NCBI GenBank assembly: GCA_020630975.1
Contig: JAHDID010000014.1
Location: 1-34,182, forward strand
DNA length: 34,182 bases
Origin: Verrucomicrobiota bacterium
GTDB taxonomy: Bacteria; Verrucomicrobiota; Verrucomicrobiia; Verrucomicrobiales; DEV007
Direction of reading: 5' to 3'
The notes under the pieces are model-generated. The model had not been told where the DNA came from. It made no database searches and saw nothing but the letters and a program-made list of their open reading frames with translations. Each line of letters begins with the position of its first letter. Positions within the stretch are counted from its first letter, which is position 1. Position numbers and translations under genes: made by a program. This document shows positions 23,521 through 31,461 of this stretch, in pieces.

Positions 23521-24291
23521 ATCATCGACCTGCGTCTCTACCAGCCAGATTTCGACATCGTCGACGAGAGCGACGATTGGATTGTAGTCGACAAGCCTGC
23601 TCACCTCATGGTGCACCCGAGCAAGCCGGGCAATCCTCCGACTCTGCTAGACGGTCTGCAGCAGCTACTGGTCTATGATCTAGCTACCGGCGGGCAGCTT
23701 TCCATCCTGACTCGGCTCGATCGCGAGACCAGTGGACTCGTGCTGGTGGCGAAACACAAAGCCGCTGCCACTCGGCTGGGCAAGGCGATGGCTGAGCGAC
23801 AGTTTCAGAAAACCTATCTAGCGATCGTGCATGGCTGGCCGACGCAGGAGAGCTTCGTGATCGATGCACCGATCCTGCGCAAAGGCGAGGTCGAGCCCTC
23901 GGAGATCCATGTGCGCCAGCTAGTGCACCCCGATGGGCGCCCGAGTCGCACCGAGTGCCGCGTGACTGGGCTCTATGGCAGCGAGCAGAGGCCCTACAGC
24001 CTGATCGAGTGCCGCCTCATCACCGGTAGGATGCACCAGATCCGCGTGCATCTGGAGTCAATAGGCCACCCGATCGTGGGGGACAAGATCTACGGGCACG
24101 ATGGCAGCCCCTACCTACAGCTCGTAGCCGGAGGCTGGTCTGAGCAGCTAAAAGACCTACTGAGACTCGATCGTCATGCCCTACACGCGACTCGGCTCGC
24201 ATGGGACGACCACGAGTGGCACGCGCCGCTCCCCGAGGTCTTACGGGAGTTTTTAAAAAAGGAAGGTGAAATAACTGCCCCTCTGCACTAG
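23521..24291 (+). CDS. RluA-family RNA pseudouridine synthase without a canonical start
   Basis: The protein matches RluA-type pseudouridine synthases: VVDKPAHLMVHPSK near the start, LTRLDRETSGLVLVAK with the catalytic aspartate, LIECRLITGRMHQIRVHLESIGHPIVGDKIYG in the C-terminal part. It modifies rRNA or tRNA; the target is not evident. The VVDKPAHL motif lies before the first ATG (23608), so the true start is upstream. Yet the frame has no ATG, GTG or TTG from at least 23401 to 23608. Likely starts are ATC at 23521 or 23524, or CTG at 23530; the coordinates given assume ATC at 23521. A decayed start codon is also possible. A tail of about 100 bases separates it from tig. Confidence 0.75.
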   Translation: MIDLRLYQPDFDIVDESDDWIVVDKPAHLMVHPSKPGNPPTLLDGLQQLLVYDLATGGQLSILTRLDRETSGLVLVAKHKAAATRLGKAMAERQFQKTYLAIVHGWPTQESFVIDAPILRKGEVEPSEIHVRQLVHPDGRPSRTECRVTGLYGSEQRPYSLIECRLITGRMHQIRVHLESIGHPIVGDKIYGHDGSPYLQLVAGGWSEQLKDLLRLDRHALHATRLAWDDHEWHAPLPEVLREFLKKEGEITAPLH

Positions 24292-24350
24292 ATTCCCGCC
24301 CTTTTCCTGATGCGAGCCTCGCTGTAGGGCGAAAGAATTGTCATTTTTCC

Positions 24351-24364
24351 AACGTTTAAACGTT
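24351..24364. promoter_or_regulatory. 14-bp perfect palindrome upstream of tig
   Basis: AACGTTTAAACGTT is a perfect palindrome, 30 bases before the tig ATG. It follows TTGTCA (24338-24343), a fair -35 box, and overlaps the expected -10 area. It could be an operator for a dimeric regulator or part of the promoter. No known consensus is identified. Confidence 0.4.
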
Positions 24365-24393
24365 TTAAATCCAACCAGAATCCGATTCTAACC

Positions 24394-25764
24394 ATGAATG
24401 TAGCTGTCGAGAAGTTGCCCGATTGCCGAGCCAAACTATCCGCCGAAGTCCCTGCTGATACCGTAGCCTCCACACGAGAAGGAGTTTTGTCAGCATTCAT
24501 GCAGCAGGCGGATCTGCCAGGCTTCCGCAAAGGCAAGACGCCAAAGAATGTAATCGAAAAGAAATTCAAAGACCGCATCGAGGAGGAGCTGCGCGAGCGT
24601 CTGTCCCGCGATGTGATCTACAGCGCCTACGAGAATGAGGACCTACAGATCCTCGGCATCGACAAAGTCGAGCGCGAAGAATTCGAGAGCGACGGCACTT
24701 TCTCCTACATCACCGAGGTGGTCTGCCGCCCAGATGTGGAGCTGACTGAGAAAGACTACAAAGGCATCGACGTAGATGTGGTCAAGCAGACCGTGACCGA
24801 TGAGATGATCCAGGAGTTCTACGGCCGCGTGCAGCGCAACTTCGCCGAGTACGAGGACACCGATGAGGCGCTCCAGCACAATGACAAAGCCATGATCACC
24901 TACAGCGCCAAGACAGCAGAGGGCAACCCTCTGACTGACGAGCTCGAGGAAAACATGGCTCCACTGGCAGAGCGCGATGAGGAATTCGAGCTGATGATCC
25001 CTGAAGAGGGCGCCCAAGGCTACGAGATGATCCCCGGCCTAGCAGATGCTATCGTCGGCCTGAAAGCTGGCGATACCAAAGATGTGGAAGTCTCCTTTGG
25101 CGACACTTACTTCATCCCTGCTCTCGTGGGCAAAGAAGCCGTCTACTCCGTGAAAGTGGAGAGCGTGCAGAAAGCCGTGCTCCCAGAGATGAACGACGAG
25201 CTCGCCCAGAAAGCTGGCGCCGAGTCTCTCGACGACATCACTGAGCAATACACCATGGATCTCGAGCGCCAGCTCGAGCAAAATCGCATCGCCCAGATCG
25301 ACAATCAGATCCTCGAGCACCTCAACAAGGATCACGAGTTCGACCTGCCTCAGCAGCAAGTCTTCGCCGAGACCCAGCAGCAGGTAAACCAGATGATGAC
25401 CAATGCCTACCAGCAGGGGATGAACCCTGACGAGATCGAAGGCAACGAGGACAACATCGTCGACAACGCGACCAAGCGTGCCACTGCCAACCTGCGCACT
25501 CGCTACCTACTGGACGAGATCGCCAAGATGGAGAACATCGACGTCAGCGATCAAGAGCTCGCCAATGCGGTAGCCTACAAGGCGCAGCAAGAAGGCAAAT
25601 CTTTCAAGAAACTCGTCTCCGAGATGAAGAGAGCCCAGGGCTTCGATGCGCTGCGTGGTGACATCCTGATCAGCAAGACGATTGATTTCCTCAGGGAGAA
25701 TGCTAACATTTCCGAAACATCGGCCGAAGATGCAGAATCTGAGGCTGATAGCGATGAGGAGTAG
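24394..25764 (+). CDS. tig: Trigger factor
   Basis: A 456-residue ribosome-associated chaperone and peptidyl-prolyl isomerase, normal length. The ribosome-binding signature is PGFRKGKTPKNVIEKKF (about 47-63). The FKBP-like domain is around 160-250 and the C-terminal chaperone arms follow, with characteristic Gln/Asn/Glu-rich helices (QQVNQMMTNAYQQGMNPDE). The tail is acidic (SAEDAESEADSDEE). It precedes clpP, the common tig-clpP order. The FKBP region is less typical than the rest. No Shine-Dalgarno sequence lies before the ATG. Confidence 0.94.
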   Translation: MNVAVEKLPDCRAKLSAEVPADTVASTREGVLSAFMQQADLPGFRKGKTPKNVIEKKFKDRIEEELRERLSRDVIYSAYENEDLQILGIDKVEREEFESDGTFSYITEVVCRPDVELTEKDYKGIDVDVVKQTVTDEMIQEFYGRVQRNFAEYEDTDEALQHNDKAMITYSAKTAEGNPLTDELEENMAPLAERDEEFELMIPEEGAQGYEMIPGLADAIVGLKAGDTKDVEVSFGDTYFIPALVGKEAVYSVKVESVQKAVLPEMNDELAQKAGAESLDDITEQYTMDLERQLEQNRIAQIDNQILEHLNKDHEFDLPQQQVFAETQQQVNQMMTNAYQQGMNPDEIEGNEDNIVDNATKRATANLRTRYLLDEIAKMENIDVSDQELANAVAYKAQQEGKSFKKLVSEMKRAQGFDALRGDILISKTIDFLRENANISETSAEDAESEADSDEE

Positions 25765-25815
25765 GACTCTCACATGAGTCTGGCGCTCCACAGAGCGCCA
25801 CAGCTACTCTGTAGC
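25765..25815 (+). other. Three hairpins between tig and clpP
   Basis: Right after the tig stop are GACTC-TCACAT-GAGTC (25765-25780), GGCGCTC-CACA-GAGCGCC (25782-25799) and GCTAC-TCT-GTAGC (25803-25815). None is followed by a T-run, so they are unlikely to be simple terminators. They could stabilise or process a tig-clpP transcript, or give partial termination. The rest of the 139-base gap is C-rich without clear signals. Confidence 0.55.
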
Positions 25816-25903
25816 GAAACAACCTGCCCTGCCAACCTGCCTTTCCCTACTAGCGAGGGACCCAACAACGACAACCGACCTATCCACAACCCAACTCTCA
25901 ATC

Positions 25904-26569
25904 ATGTTTGAAGAAGTAAAAGAAGAGTTCACTCCCATCCTGCCTCCACACATCAGTCACCACCTGAATGCGCCGACTCCTGGCAATGTCTCCATCGTCG
26001 AGAAAGAGGGCAACGAGAGAACTCAGTTCGACATCTATTCTCGCCTGCTAAAAGACCGCATCGTCTTCATCAACGACCAGGTCAGCGACCAGCTTTCCCA
26101 GTATGTGATCGCACAGCTACTTTACCTGCAGATGCAGGATCCTAATAAAGACATCAATGTCTACATCAACAGCCCAGGTGGCTCCGTGACCGCTGGTCTC
26201 GCCATGTACGACACCATGCAGTTCGTCACCTGCGATGTGAACACTTTCTGCATGGGCATGGCTGCCAGTATGGGCGCCGTGCTGCTGACTGCAGGCACCA
26301 AAGGCAAGCGCTACGCTCTGCCAAACTCACACATCATGATCCACCAGGTCTCCGGTGGCGCGCAGGGTACTGCCATGGATGTGGAAAAGACTTTCGAGTT
26401 CATGATGTCTCTGAATGATCGCCTCTACGGCATCATGGCTGGTCACATCGGCAAAACTCCAGAGCAGATCAAAGCCGACTCCGAGCGCGACAAGTACATG
26501 TCCGCTCAAGAGGCTGCCGACTACGGCCTGATCGACAAGGTGCTGGAAAGCAACTCCCAGGAAGCCTAG
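25904..26569 (+). CDS. clpP: ATP-dependent Clp protease proteolytic subunit
   Basis: A 221-residue serine protease forming the tetradecameric ClpP chamber. The catalytic triad is visible: S122 in MGMAASMGAV, H147 in LPNSHIMIHQ and D196 in SERDKYMSAQEAADYGLID. SPGGSVTAGLAMYDTM is also typical. An N-terminal extension of about 25 residues before the conserved core is present, so the mature enzyme may be processed. It follows tig, but clpX does not follow; a strong terminator ends the unit. Confidence 0.95.
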   Translation: MFEEVKEEFTPILPPHISHHLNAPTPGNVSIVEKEGNERTQFDIYSRLLKDRIVFINDQVSDQLSQYVIAQLLYLQMQDPNKDINVYINSPGGSVTAGLAMYDTMQFVTCDVNTFCMGMAASMGAVLLTAGTKGKRYALPNSHIMIHQVSGGAQGTAMDVEKTFEFMMSLNDRLYGIMAGHIGKTPEQIKADSERDKYMSAQEAADYGLIDKVLESNSQEA

Positions 26570-26613
26570 AAAGTCAGCTCTCGAGCAACCATCTAATCTT
26601 TTTTGAAAAGGCG

Positions 26614-26643
26614 AAACCGGCAGCGCAAGCTGCCGGTTTTTTT
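26614..26643 (+). terminator. Rho-independent terminator after clpP
   Basis: AAACCGGCAGC (26614-26624), a GCAA loop and GCTGCCGGTTT (26629-26639) form an 11-pair stem that runs into a T stretch ending at 26643. It is the clearest intrinsic terminator in the window and ends the tig-clpP unit. Confidence 0.9.
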
Positions 26644-26692
26644 GCGTCTCGTCCAAATAGTGGAGCCCAGAGACAGAACCGCAGCCTCAAGC

Positions 26693-26830
26693 AGAGGGAA
26701 GAGCTGATTTACGATTCCTGATTAGTGAGTTTTGATTTTTGAAGCGCCCATCCATTCAGCTCCAAAACCAATCAAAATTCAAAATTCCCACTCATCATTC
26801 TCTATTCAGCCCTACCCAAGCCAGAGCCCT
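26693..26830. repeat. MITE-like repeat, copy B
   Basis: This is the shorter copy of the element at 23282-23460, sharing GAGCTGATTTACGATTCCTG at the left and the CTCATCATTCTCTATTCAGC segment at the right with only scattered differences, and lacking about 32 internal bases. It lies in the 363-base gap between clpP and tilS, which also holds the clpP terminator and the composite repeat at 26845-26915. No gene is supported in that gap. Confidence 0.7.
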
Positions 26831-26844
26831 CGCCCGAAGAAACT

Positions 26845-26915
26845 CCACTCATTGGCGTTCGCCGCCACTTTTGGGCCAAATTCAATAGGGTACAGTTTCG
26901 ACTCAATAGGGTACA
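26845..26915 (+). repeat. Composite repeat: 23-bp element plus tandem 13-bp motif (copy 3)
   Basis: The 23-base element is present in reverse complement at 26846-26868 (CACTCATTGGCG ... CGCCAC), followed by two exact TCAATAGGGTACA motifs at 26882-26894 and 26903-26915 with a 21-base period. The order is the mirror image of 15588-15681, so both copies have the same internal arrangement. It lies between the converging ends of clpP and tilS. Confidence 0.78.
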
Positions 26916-26932
26916 GCGCCAATTCCCCCGAC

Positions 26933-27898
26933 CTACTCGACAAACAGCACTCCCGCCCGCCTACGCACATGCCGTCCGCCAGAGAGGTTGGTCTTGGCGG
27001 GTTTGTCCTGACTCTGCACGATCTCGCAGATGGCTTTGATTTCTCTGTGCTGGATATCGCAGACGCAGTGCATCCGCAGCCAGAAGTGCAGGACGTGCTG
27101 CAACTCGCTGGGCAGCAGCTGCCTGAGTTCGGCCACGGGCAGGGCTAGCTGCTGATCGATATTAGCTTTCACCCATACTTCGGCTCGACTATGGGCATCG
27201 GCACTCTCCTCCTGCGCCAGCTCCGCGAGCCGCAGCACAGCAGGAGAGACATCCCTACCAAAGATATCCTGCGCCAGTGGCAGCAGCTCGAGACGCATGC
27301 GATTGCGCACAGCTATGCTCTCTCCATTGGTCGAGTCCTCTCGGTACTCCACGCCGTGCTCTTGCTGATACTCTATCAGCTCAGCTCTAGTCACCGATAG
27401 AAAGGGGCGATAGATCTCCAATCCCTCGCGACGTGACACAGCCGCTATGCCTCCCAGCCCCTTCAGCGCTGTACCGCGGAATAGATTCATCAGCACCGTC
27501 TCTACCTGATCATCGGCATGATGCGCTAGGATCACCCGCGAGCAGCCACGCGCCTCAGCCACTTTTGCAAAAAAGCGGTAGCGCACCCCGCGAGCCGCCG
27601 TCTCGATCGACTGCTTTTCGCTAGCCGCGATAGCTGCCACATCGTAGCGCTCGCACACACACTCGAGGCCCTCGGCTTGGGCGATTCTTTCCACCAACTC
27701 TTGATCACCATCCGATTCCTCGCCGCGCAGCCCATGGTTCACATGGCAGACGATCAACTGCTGCCGATAGCCCTGCTCCAGCAGCCAGTGCAGCAGCACC
27801 ATCGAGTCGCGCCCGCCCGACACACCTACCAGGTAAGCGGTATCCGCATCGGGTAGACCGAGGTGGTGATCATCATTGCTGCTTAGTTGCTTGAACAT
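26933..27898 (-). CDS. tilS: tRNA(Ile)-lysidine synthase
   Basis: A 321-residue enzyme that makes lysidine at C34 of tRNA-Ile(CAU) so that it reads AUA. The PP-loop ATP-binding motif SGGRDS is at 27-32, and CHVNHGLRGEESDGDQE, LAHHADDQVETVLMNLFRGTALKGLGG and YREDSTN are typical of TilS. Length is that of the shorter TilS class, with a reduced C-terminal region. The gene starts 29 bases from the divergent ABM-domain gene, so the promoters must overlap. No Shine-Dalgarno site is seen. Confidence 0.93.
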   Translation of the reverse strand: MFKQLSSNDDHHLGLPDADTAYLVGVSGGRDSMVLLHWLLEQGYRQQLIVCHVNHGLRGEESDGDQELVERIAQAEGLECVCERYDVAAIAASEKQSIETAARGVRYRFFAKVAEARGCSRVILAHHADDQVETVLMNLFRGTALKGLGGIAAVSRREGLEIYRPFLSVTRAELIEYQQEHGVEYREDSTNGESIAVRNRMRLELLPLAQDIFGRDVSPAVLRLAELAQEESADAHSRAEVWVKANIDQQLALPVAELRQLLPSELQHVLHFWLRMHCVCDIQHREIKAICEIVQSQDKPAKTNLSGGRHVRRRAGVLFVE

Positions 27899-27927
27899 GG
27901 GGTAGTTGCGGTGTTGGTTCCGACCAT

Positions 27928-28224
27928 ATGTTTGCCGTCGTCGTCACGCTAGAAGCGAATCCAGGAAAAGCCGAGGAACTCATGGCCGCCCTCGAAGATA
28001 ATGCCATCCACACCCGCCAGGAAAGCGAATGCCTGAAGTGGGAGTGGTCTCGCCACATCTCCGAGCCGAACCAATTCGCCATCTACGAGCTCTACACCAC
28101 ACCCGAAGCCTTCGCTGCCCACAAAGCCAGCGATCACTTCGCTCATTGGAAAGAGGTCTCCACACCTCTAATTGCTTCGAAAAACGCCGGCCAGTATGAC
28201 GTGGTCGGTCCAGATGAGCGGTAG
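27928..28224 (+). CDS. Antibiotic biosynthesis monooxygenase (ABM) domain protein
   Basis: A 98-residue single-domain protein of the dimeric alpha-beta-barrel ABM family: FAVVVTLEANPGKAEELMAALEDNA at the start, ECLKWEWSRHISEPNQFAIYELYTTPEAFAAHKASDHF in the middle. Such proteins act on quinols or other aromatics without metal or cofactor, or on haem in some branches. The specific substrate is unknown. It is divergent from tilS with very short spacing. Confidence 0.85.
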   Translation: MFAVVVTLEANPGKAEELMAALEDNAIHTRQESECLKWEWSRHISEPNQFAIYELYTTPEAFAAHKASDHFAHWKEVSTPLIASKNAGQYDVVGPDER

Positions 28225-28243
28225 AAGCCTGGCGGGTTGAGTG

Positions 28244-28492
28244 ATGAAAAAGTGGTGCCTATTCATCACAGGAATCATCATCATTTTGTCGGCACTCTTA
28301 TATCCGGTTTGGGATATATACAAAAATCGCTACATAACAGACTACGGGTATTGTTTATTCTTAGAAGATGAATGGAAGCATCCCTTCGCCGGATATTATG
28401 AGTTTATCAGCTCTTTGAATTCTATTTTTGGTGGAGATGTAACAACAATTTTTCATTTAACAAATCAAGTTATCCCAAACATCAATCCGTAG
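28244..28492 (+). CDS. Small single-pass membrane protein, AT-rich
   Basis: An 82-residue protein of unknown function, starting at ATG 28244 (GTG one codon earlier is possible). One hydrophobic segment (LFITGIIIILSALLYPVW) is followed by an aromatic, polar extracytoplasmic part (IYKNRYITDYGYCLFLEDEW) and a Leu/Ile/Asn-rich tail. The coding DNA is much more AT-rich than the neighbouring ABM gene, suggesting acquisition or weak selection. It starts 19 bases after the ABM gene. A GGCGGCT-GTCT-AGCCGCC hairpin follows the stop directly. Confidence 0.5.
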   Translation: MKKWCLFITGIIIILSALLYPVWDIYKNRYITDYGYCLFLEDEWKHPFAGYYEFISSLNSIFGGDVTTIFHLTNQVIPNINP

Positions 28493-28800
28493 AGGCGGCT
28501 GTCTAGCCGCCCGACTCCCCGCCGCTTGAGCCCCTAGCTAAATCACGCGATCCCAGCCCCTGCCTCCTGCGAAACCATCATCACAGAAACCTCCGTCCCA
28601 TCATATTAAATCGGCACACTCTTCACTACCTAAGTAAAAAGAATGTGGCGGCGAGTGTAAACGAGTGGCCGCAAAGCATCTAGCCAACTCCCAAAGCCTA
28701 GGCACAAAGCATTGAGCCTTCCCTACACAGCAGCGCGGCTCAGCCAGCCGGGCGGCGAGACGCCGCCCCTCCTTGTTTTTACTACACCGCTGTCCGCGAT
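28493..28800. other. Noncoding gap with two GC-rich hairpins
   Basis: This 308-base gap lies between the small membrane-protein gene and the converging end of the NuoE-NuoF gene. It starts with GGCGGCT-GTCT-AGCCGCC (28494-28511) and ends with GGGCGGCG-AGA-CGCCGCCC (28750-28768), the latter followed by CTCCTTGTTTTT, which could terminate plus-strand transcripts. A copy of the 23-base element (GTGGCGGCGAG ... ACGAGTG) lies at 28645-28667 without the 13-base motif. No gene or known RNA is seen. Confidence 0.6.
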
Positions 28801-30480
28801 CTAGCTTTTCTTCGCCTCCAGATGCCCTTGCACCTGATCGGGAAAATAGCGCAGCAACGACTCCGTCACATGCGGAGCAGCCATACCGAGACCACAGGCA
28901 CTGGTGGATTTCATCGTCGAGCCGATATCCTCGATCTCTGCTAGCCAATCATCGTAGCCGAGATCTGGGCTGCTGCCATTGAGCCGCTCGGTCATACGCT
29001 GAGTACCGATACGGCACGGGAAACACTTGCCGCAGCTCTCGTGGGCAAAGAAAGCCATCGCATCATGCGCAGCAGCTACCATATCGCGACTATCATCGAA
29101 TACCATGATACCACCGGCTCCGAGGAAGGAGCCTTTGCTGCGGATGCAGGGCTCGTCGAGCGTCACATCGAGATCATCCCCAGCTAGGAAACCACCGGAT
29201 AGCCCTGCCATGGTCACCGCCTGGATGGTGCGGCCTTCCTTTGGACCACCGGCCCACTCATAGAGCAGAGTCGACAGCGGCATGCCGATGGGCACCTCGT
29301 AGTTGCCAGGTCTCTGGATATCGCCCGATAGACTGATCAGCTTGGTGCCAGCGTGTTCGCCCGCACCGAGATTGCGATACCACTCGGCACCATTTTCTAC
29401 GATGTGCGGCACCGAGGCAAGGGTCTCGACATTGTTGACCACAGTCGGCTTATCATTGTAGCCATGGGTCACTGGGAAAGGCGGCTTGTTGCGTGGGAAG
29501 GGGTGCTTACCCTCCAAACTATTTAGCAACGAGCCCTCCTCTCCACAGATGTAGGCACCAGCTCCACGGCGCACATAGAGATGGAAAGTGAAATCGGTGC
29601 CAAAGATATTCTCTCCGATCAAGCCGCTAGCGCGAGCATCCTCGATCGCTTCCTCGAGGATCTTTTCGGTCTCGGGGTACTCATAGCGCAGGTAGATAAA
29701 GCCCTGTGGCGCGCCAGTCGCGTAGGCGGCCAGCGTCATGCCCTCGATCACCGCAAATGGGTCGTGATCCATGGTCGCACGATCTTTGAAACAGCCCGGC
29801 TCGCCTTCGTCGGCATTGCACACGATGGTCTTGGGATCGCCTGGTGCATCGGCCACAGCTTTCCACTTCACTCCGGTGGGGAATCCAGCTCCGCCTCGAC
29901 CGGCTAGCTTACTATCGCTGATCAGCTCGATCAGCTCGGCGGGCGTCATCTCTTTTACTGCCTTTTCGAGGCCGGTGTAGCCACCCGTGCGGCGATAGCC
30001 TGCGATAGTCGCACGACCTTCCTCGCGGATTTTGCCAAACACACACTCCTCGATACCGCCCGGATTGGGAGCTGGCATCGGAGTCGCGCGATGGACGAGA
30101 GAGTCTTTATCCAGACCGACCATGGCCTTGTCGCCGATCAGCACGGGCACCATATCATCGCAGCGACCTGCGCAGGGCATTTCGGTAGCGCCGTCGGCCT
30201 TGAGCGATTCATACAGCTCCTTGCCACCATTCAGGCAGCAGACATTGCCGGTGCAGACGCGCGGTGCTGACTGGCCTGGAGCCTCGCGGGAAAAGTGGTG
30301 GTAGAAAGTCACCGTACCCCACAGCTCGGCTTTGGGGATCTTCAGCGCATCCGACACGGCCAGGATGGCATCCTCAGTCAGGTAGCCATCTCGATTGTGA
30401 AAGGCGTGCAGCATCGGCAGGAGCGGTGCTGGCTGGTCTTTCCACTGGTCGACGATCTGCTGGTCAGTTTGTATCGGCAT
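28801..30480 (-). CDS. NuoE-NuoF fusion NADH dehydrogenase subunit
   Basis: A 559-residue fusion. Residues 1-135 are NuoE-like with a [2Fe-2S] site at C76, C81, C103 and C107. Residues about 145-559 are NuoF-like: AGRGGAGFPTG (194-203) of the FMN/NADH-binding part, CNADEGEPGCFKDR (221-234), YICGEEGSLLNSLEG (310-324), and a [4Fe-4S] site at C483, C486, C489 and C529. It would accept electrons from NADH or pass them to NAD. No other complex I, hydrogenase or formate dehydrogenase subunit is beside it, so the partner is unknown; the fusion recalls diaphorase modules of NAD-linked formate dehydrogenases and hydrogenases. The start at ATG 30480 is preferred over an upstream one at 30582. Confidence 0.9.
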   Translation of the reverse strand: MPIQTDQQIVDQWKDQPAPLLPMLHAFHNRDGYLTEDAILAVSDALKIPKAELWGTVTFYHHFSREAPGQSAPRVCTGNVCCLNGGKELYESLKADGATEMPCAGRCDDMVPVLIGDKAMVGLDKDSLVHRATPMPAPNPGGIEECVFGKIREEGRATIAGYRRTGGYTGLEKAVKEMTPAELIELISDSKLAGRGGAGFPTGVKWKAVADAPGDPKTIVCNADEGEPGCFKDRATMDHDPFAVIEGMTLAAYATGAPQGFIYLRYEYPETEKILEEAIEDARASGLIGENIFGTDFTFHLYVRRGAGAYICGEEGSLLNSLEGKHPFPRNKPPFPVTHGYNDKPTVVNNVETLASVPHIVENGAEWYRNLGAGEHAGTKLISLSGDIQRPGNYEVPIGMPLSTLLYEWAGGPKEGRTIQAVTMAGLSGGFLAGDDLDVTLDEPCIRSKGSFLGAGGIMVFDDSRDMVAAAHDAMAFFAHESCGKCFPCRIGTQRMTERLNGSSPDLGYDDWLAEIEDIGSTMKSTSACGLGMAAPHVTESLLRYFPDQVQGHLEAKKS

Positions 30481-30578
30481 GGGGGAAGTGTCCCTTTTGC
30501 GAGGGAAATGGTCAAGATGGGATATGTGGGAAAAGCCTAGGTTACTCTTTAGAGTCTGGCAGGCGTAATCACACCGAT

Positions 30579-31406
30579 TCAAGCGCCGGGCGGTGGCGAC
30601 AGCTGTTGGGGCACGACAGCGGCCACAGGGATATCTTCCTCTTCATCGGGTATCACGGCTAGCGGCACCACAGGGACCTCTTCTTCCGGCTCAGCGACCA
30701 CTGGCACCACAGCTGCAGCCATAACCGGGGCAGGAGTCACTGCGGGAGCTGCCACAGGAGGTGGTGTGAGATTGGCAATCGAGGGCGCAGCGAGCGGTGC
30801 CGCAGGCGCTATGGTAACAGGTGCTGGAGTCGCAGCAGGAGCCGCTAGGCCTGGCACTTTGAGCCCCGCGATAGCCGACTGGGTCTGAGCGGGCTGCGGT
30901 TCGGGTTCTGGCTCAGGTTGCGGCTCGGGCTCAGGGGCCACTGCCACCGCTGCCGTCAATTCTGGCTCTGCTTCAGGCTCCGCAGCCACCTGTGGTGACG
31001 GTTCTGCGTTTAGATGACTTCCTAAAGCCTTGGACAGTTCTTCGTCGGCAAGTTCAGGGTTCAGCCGAGTCGCGGCTTGGTAAAATCGAGCAGCAGTCTC
31101 GGTATCCTCCAGCTGCAGGCAAAACCGGCATTTCTCCAAGCAAGCTTCAGCATTGGTCGGGTCCTGAGCAATCACACCATCGATCACCTCGATCGCACTC
31201 GCCGGATCCAGCAGCGCATAGGTCCGAGCTGCTACGATAAGTCCCGCCGGCTCTTCGGGAAAAACCTCCGATCCCTCATTCACCACCTGATAAGCCGCAT
31301 CGCTCTGCTCATCGCCCATCAGCGCAGCCACCAACGCCTCGCGACACGCCCAATTCGCAGGGTCCGACTCCAGAGTTTGCTGCAGAAAATTGATCACCAC
31401 CGACAT
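30579..31406 (-). CDS. TPR protein with Pro/Ala/Glu-rich tail
   Basis: A 275-residue protein. Residues 1-125 hold TPR-like helical repeats (FLQQTLESDPANWACREALVAAL, AYQVVNEGSEVFPEEPAGLIVAA, AIEVIDGVIAQDPTNAEACLEK, AARFYQAATRLNPELADEEL). The rest is low-complexity: PEPEPQPEPEPEPQPAQ near 165-180, then long Pro/Ala/Val stretches, and an acidic IPDEEEDIPVA near the end. The tail is expected to be disordered. Its job is unknown; TPRs usually mediate protein contacts. It lies on the same strand as the NuoE-NuoF gene with 98 bases between, and 55 bases after the HExxH gene; a shared transcript is possible. Confidence 0.72.
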   Translation of the reverse strand: MSVVINFLQQTLESDPANWACREALVAALMGDEQSDAAYQVVNEGSEVFPEEPAGLIVAARTYALLDPASAIEVIDGVIAQDPTNAEACLEKCRFCLQLEDTETAARFYQAATRLNPELADEELSKALGSHLNAEPSPQVAAEPEAEPELTAAVAVAPEPEPQPEPEPEPQPAQTQSAIAGLKVPGLAAPAATPAPVTIAPAAPLAAPSIANLTPPPVAAPAVTPAPVMAAAVVPVVAEPEEEVPVVPLAVIPDEEEDIPVAAVVPQQLSPPPGA

Positions 31407-31461
31407 AACCTGACAAAACTATAAAATTTCGCCCTCGGATTCAAGCCAGCAATTCACTAGA

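Noticed and set aside
26732-27148. A 138-residue plus-strand protein
   Set aside because: It reads through two repeat elements and then antisense to tilS, which is well supported.
28493-28800. Possible structured RNA or CRISPR remnant
   Set aside because: Only two unrelated-spacing GC hairpins and one copy of a dispersed element are present; there are no regular repeats with spacers and no known RNA fold.
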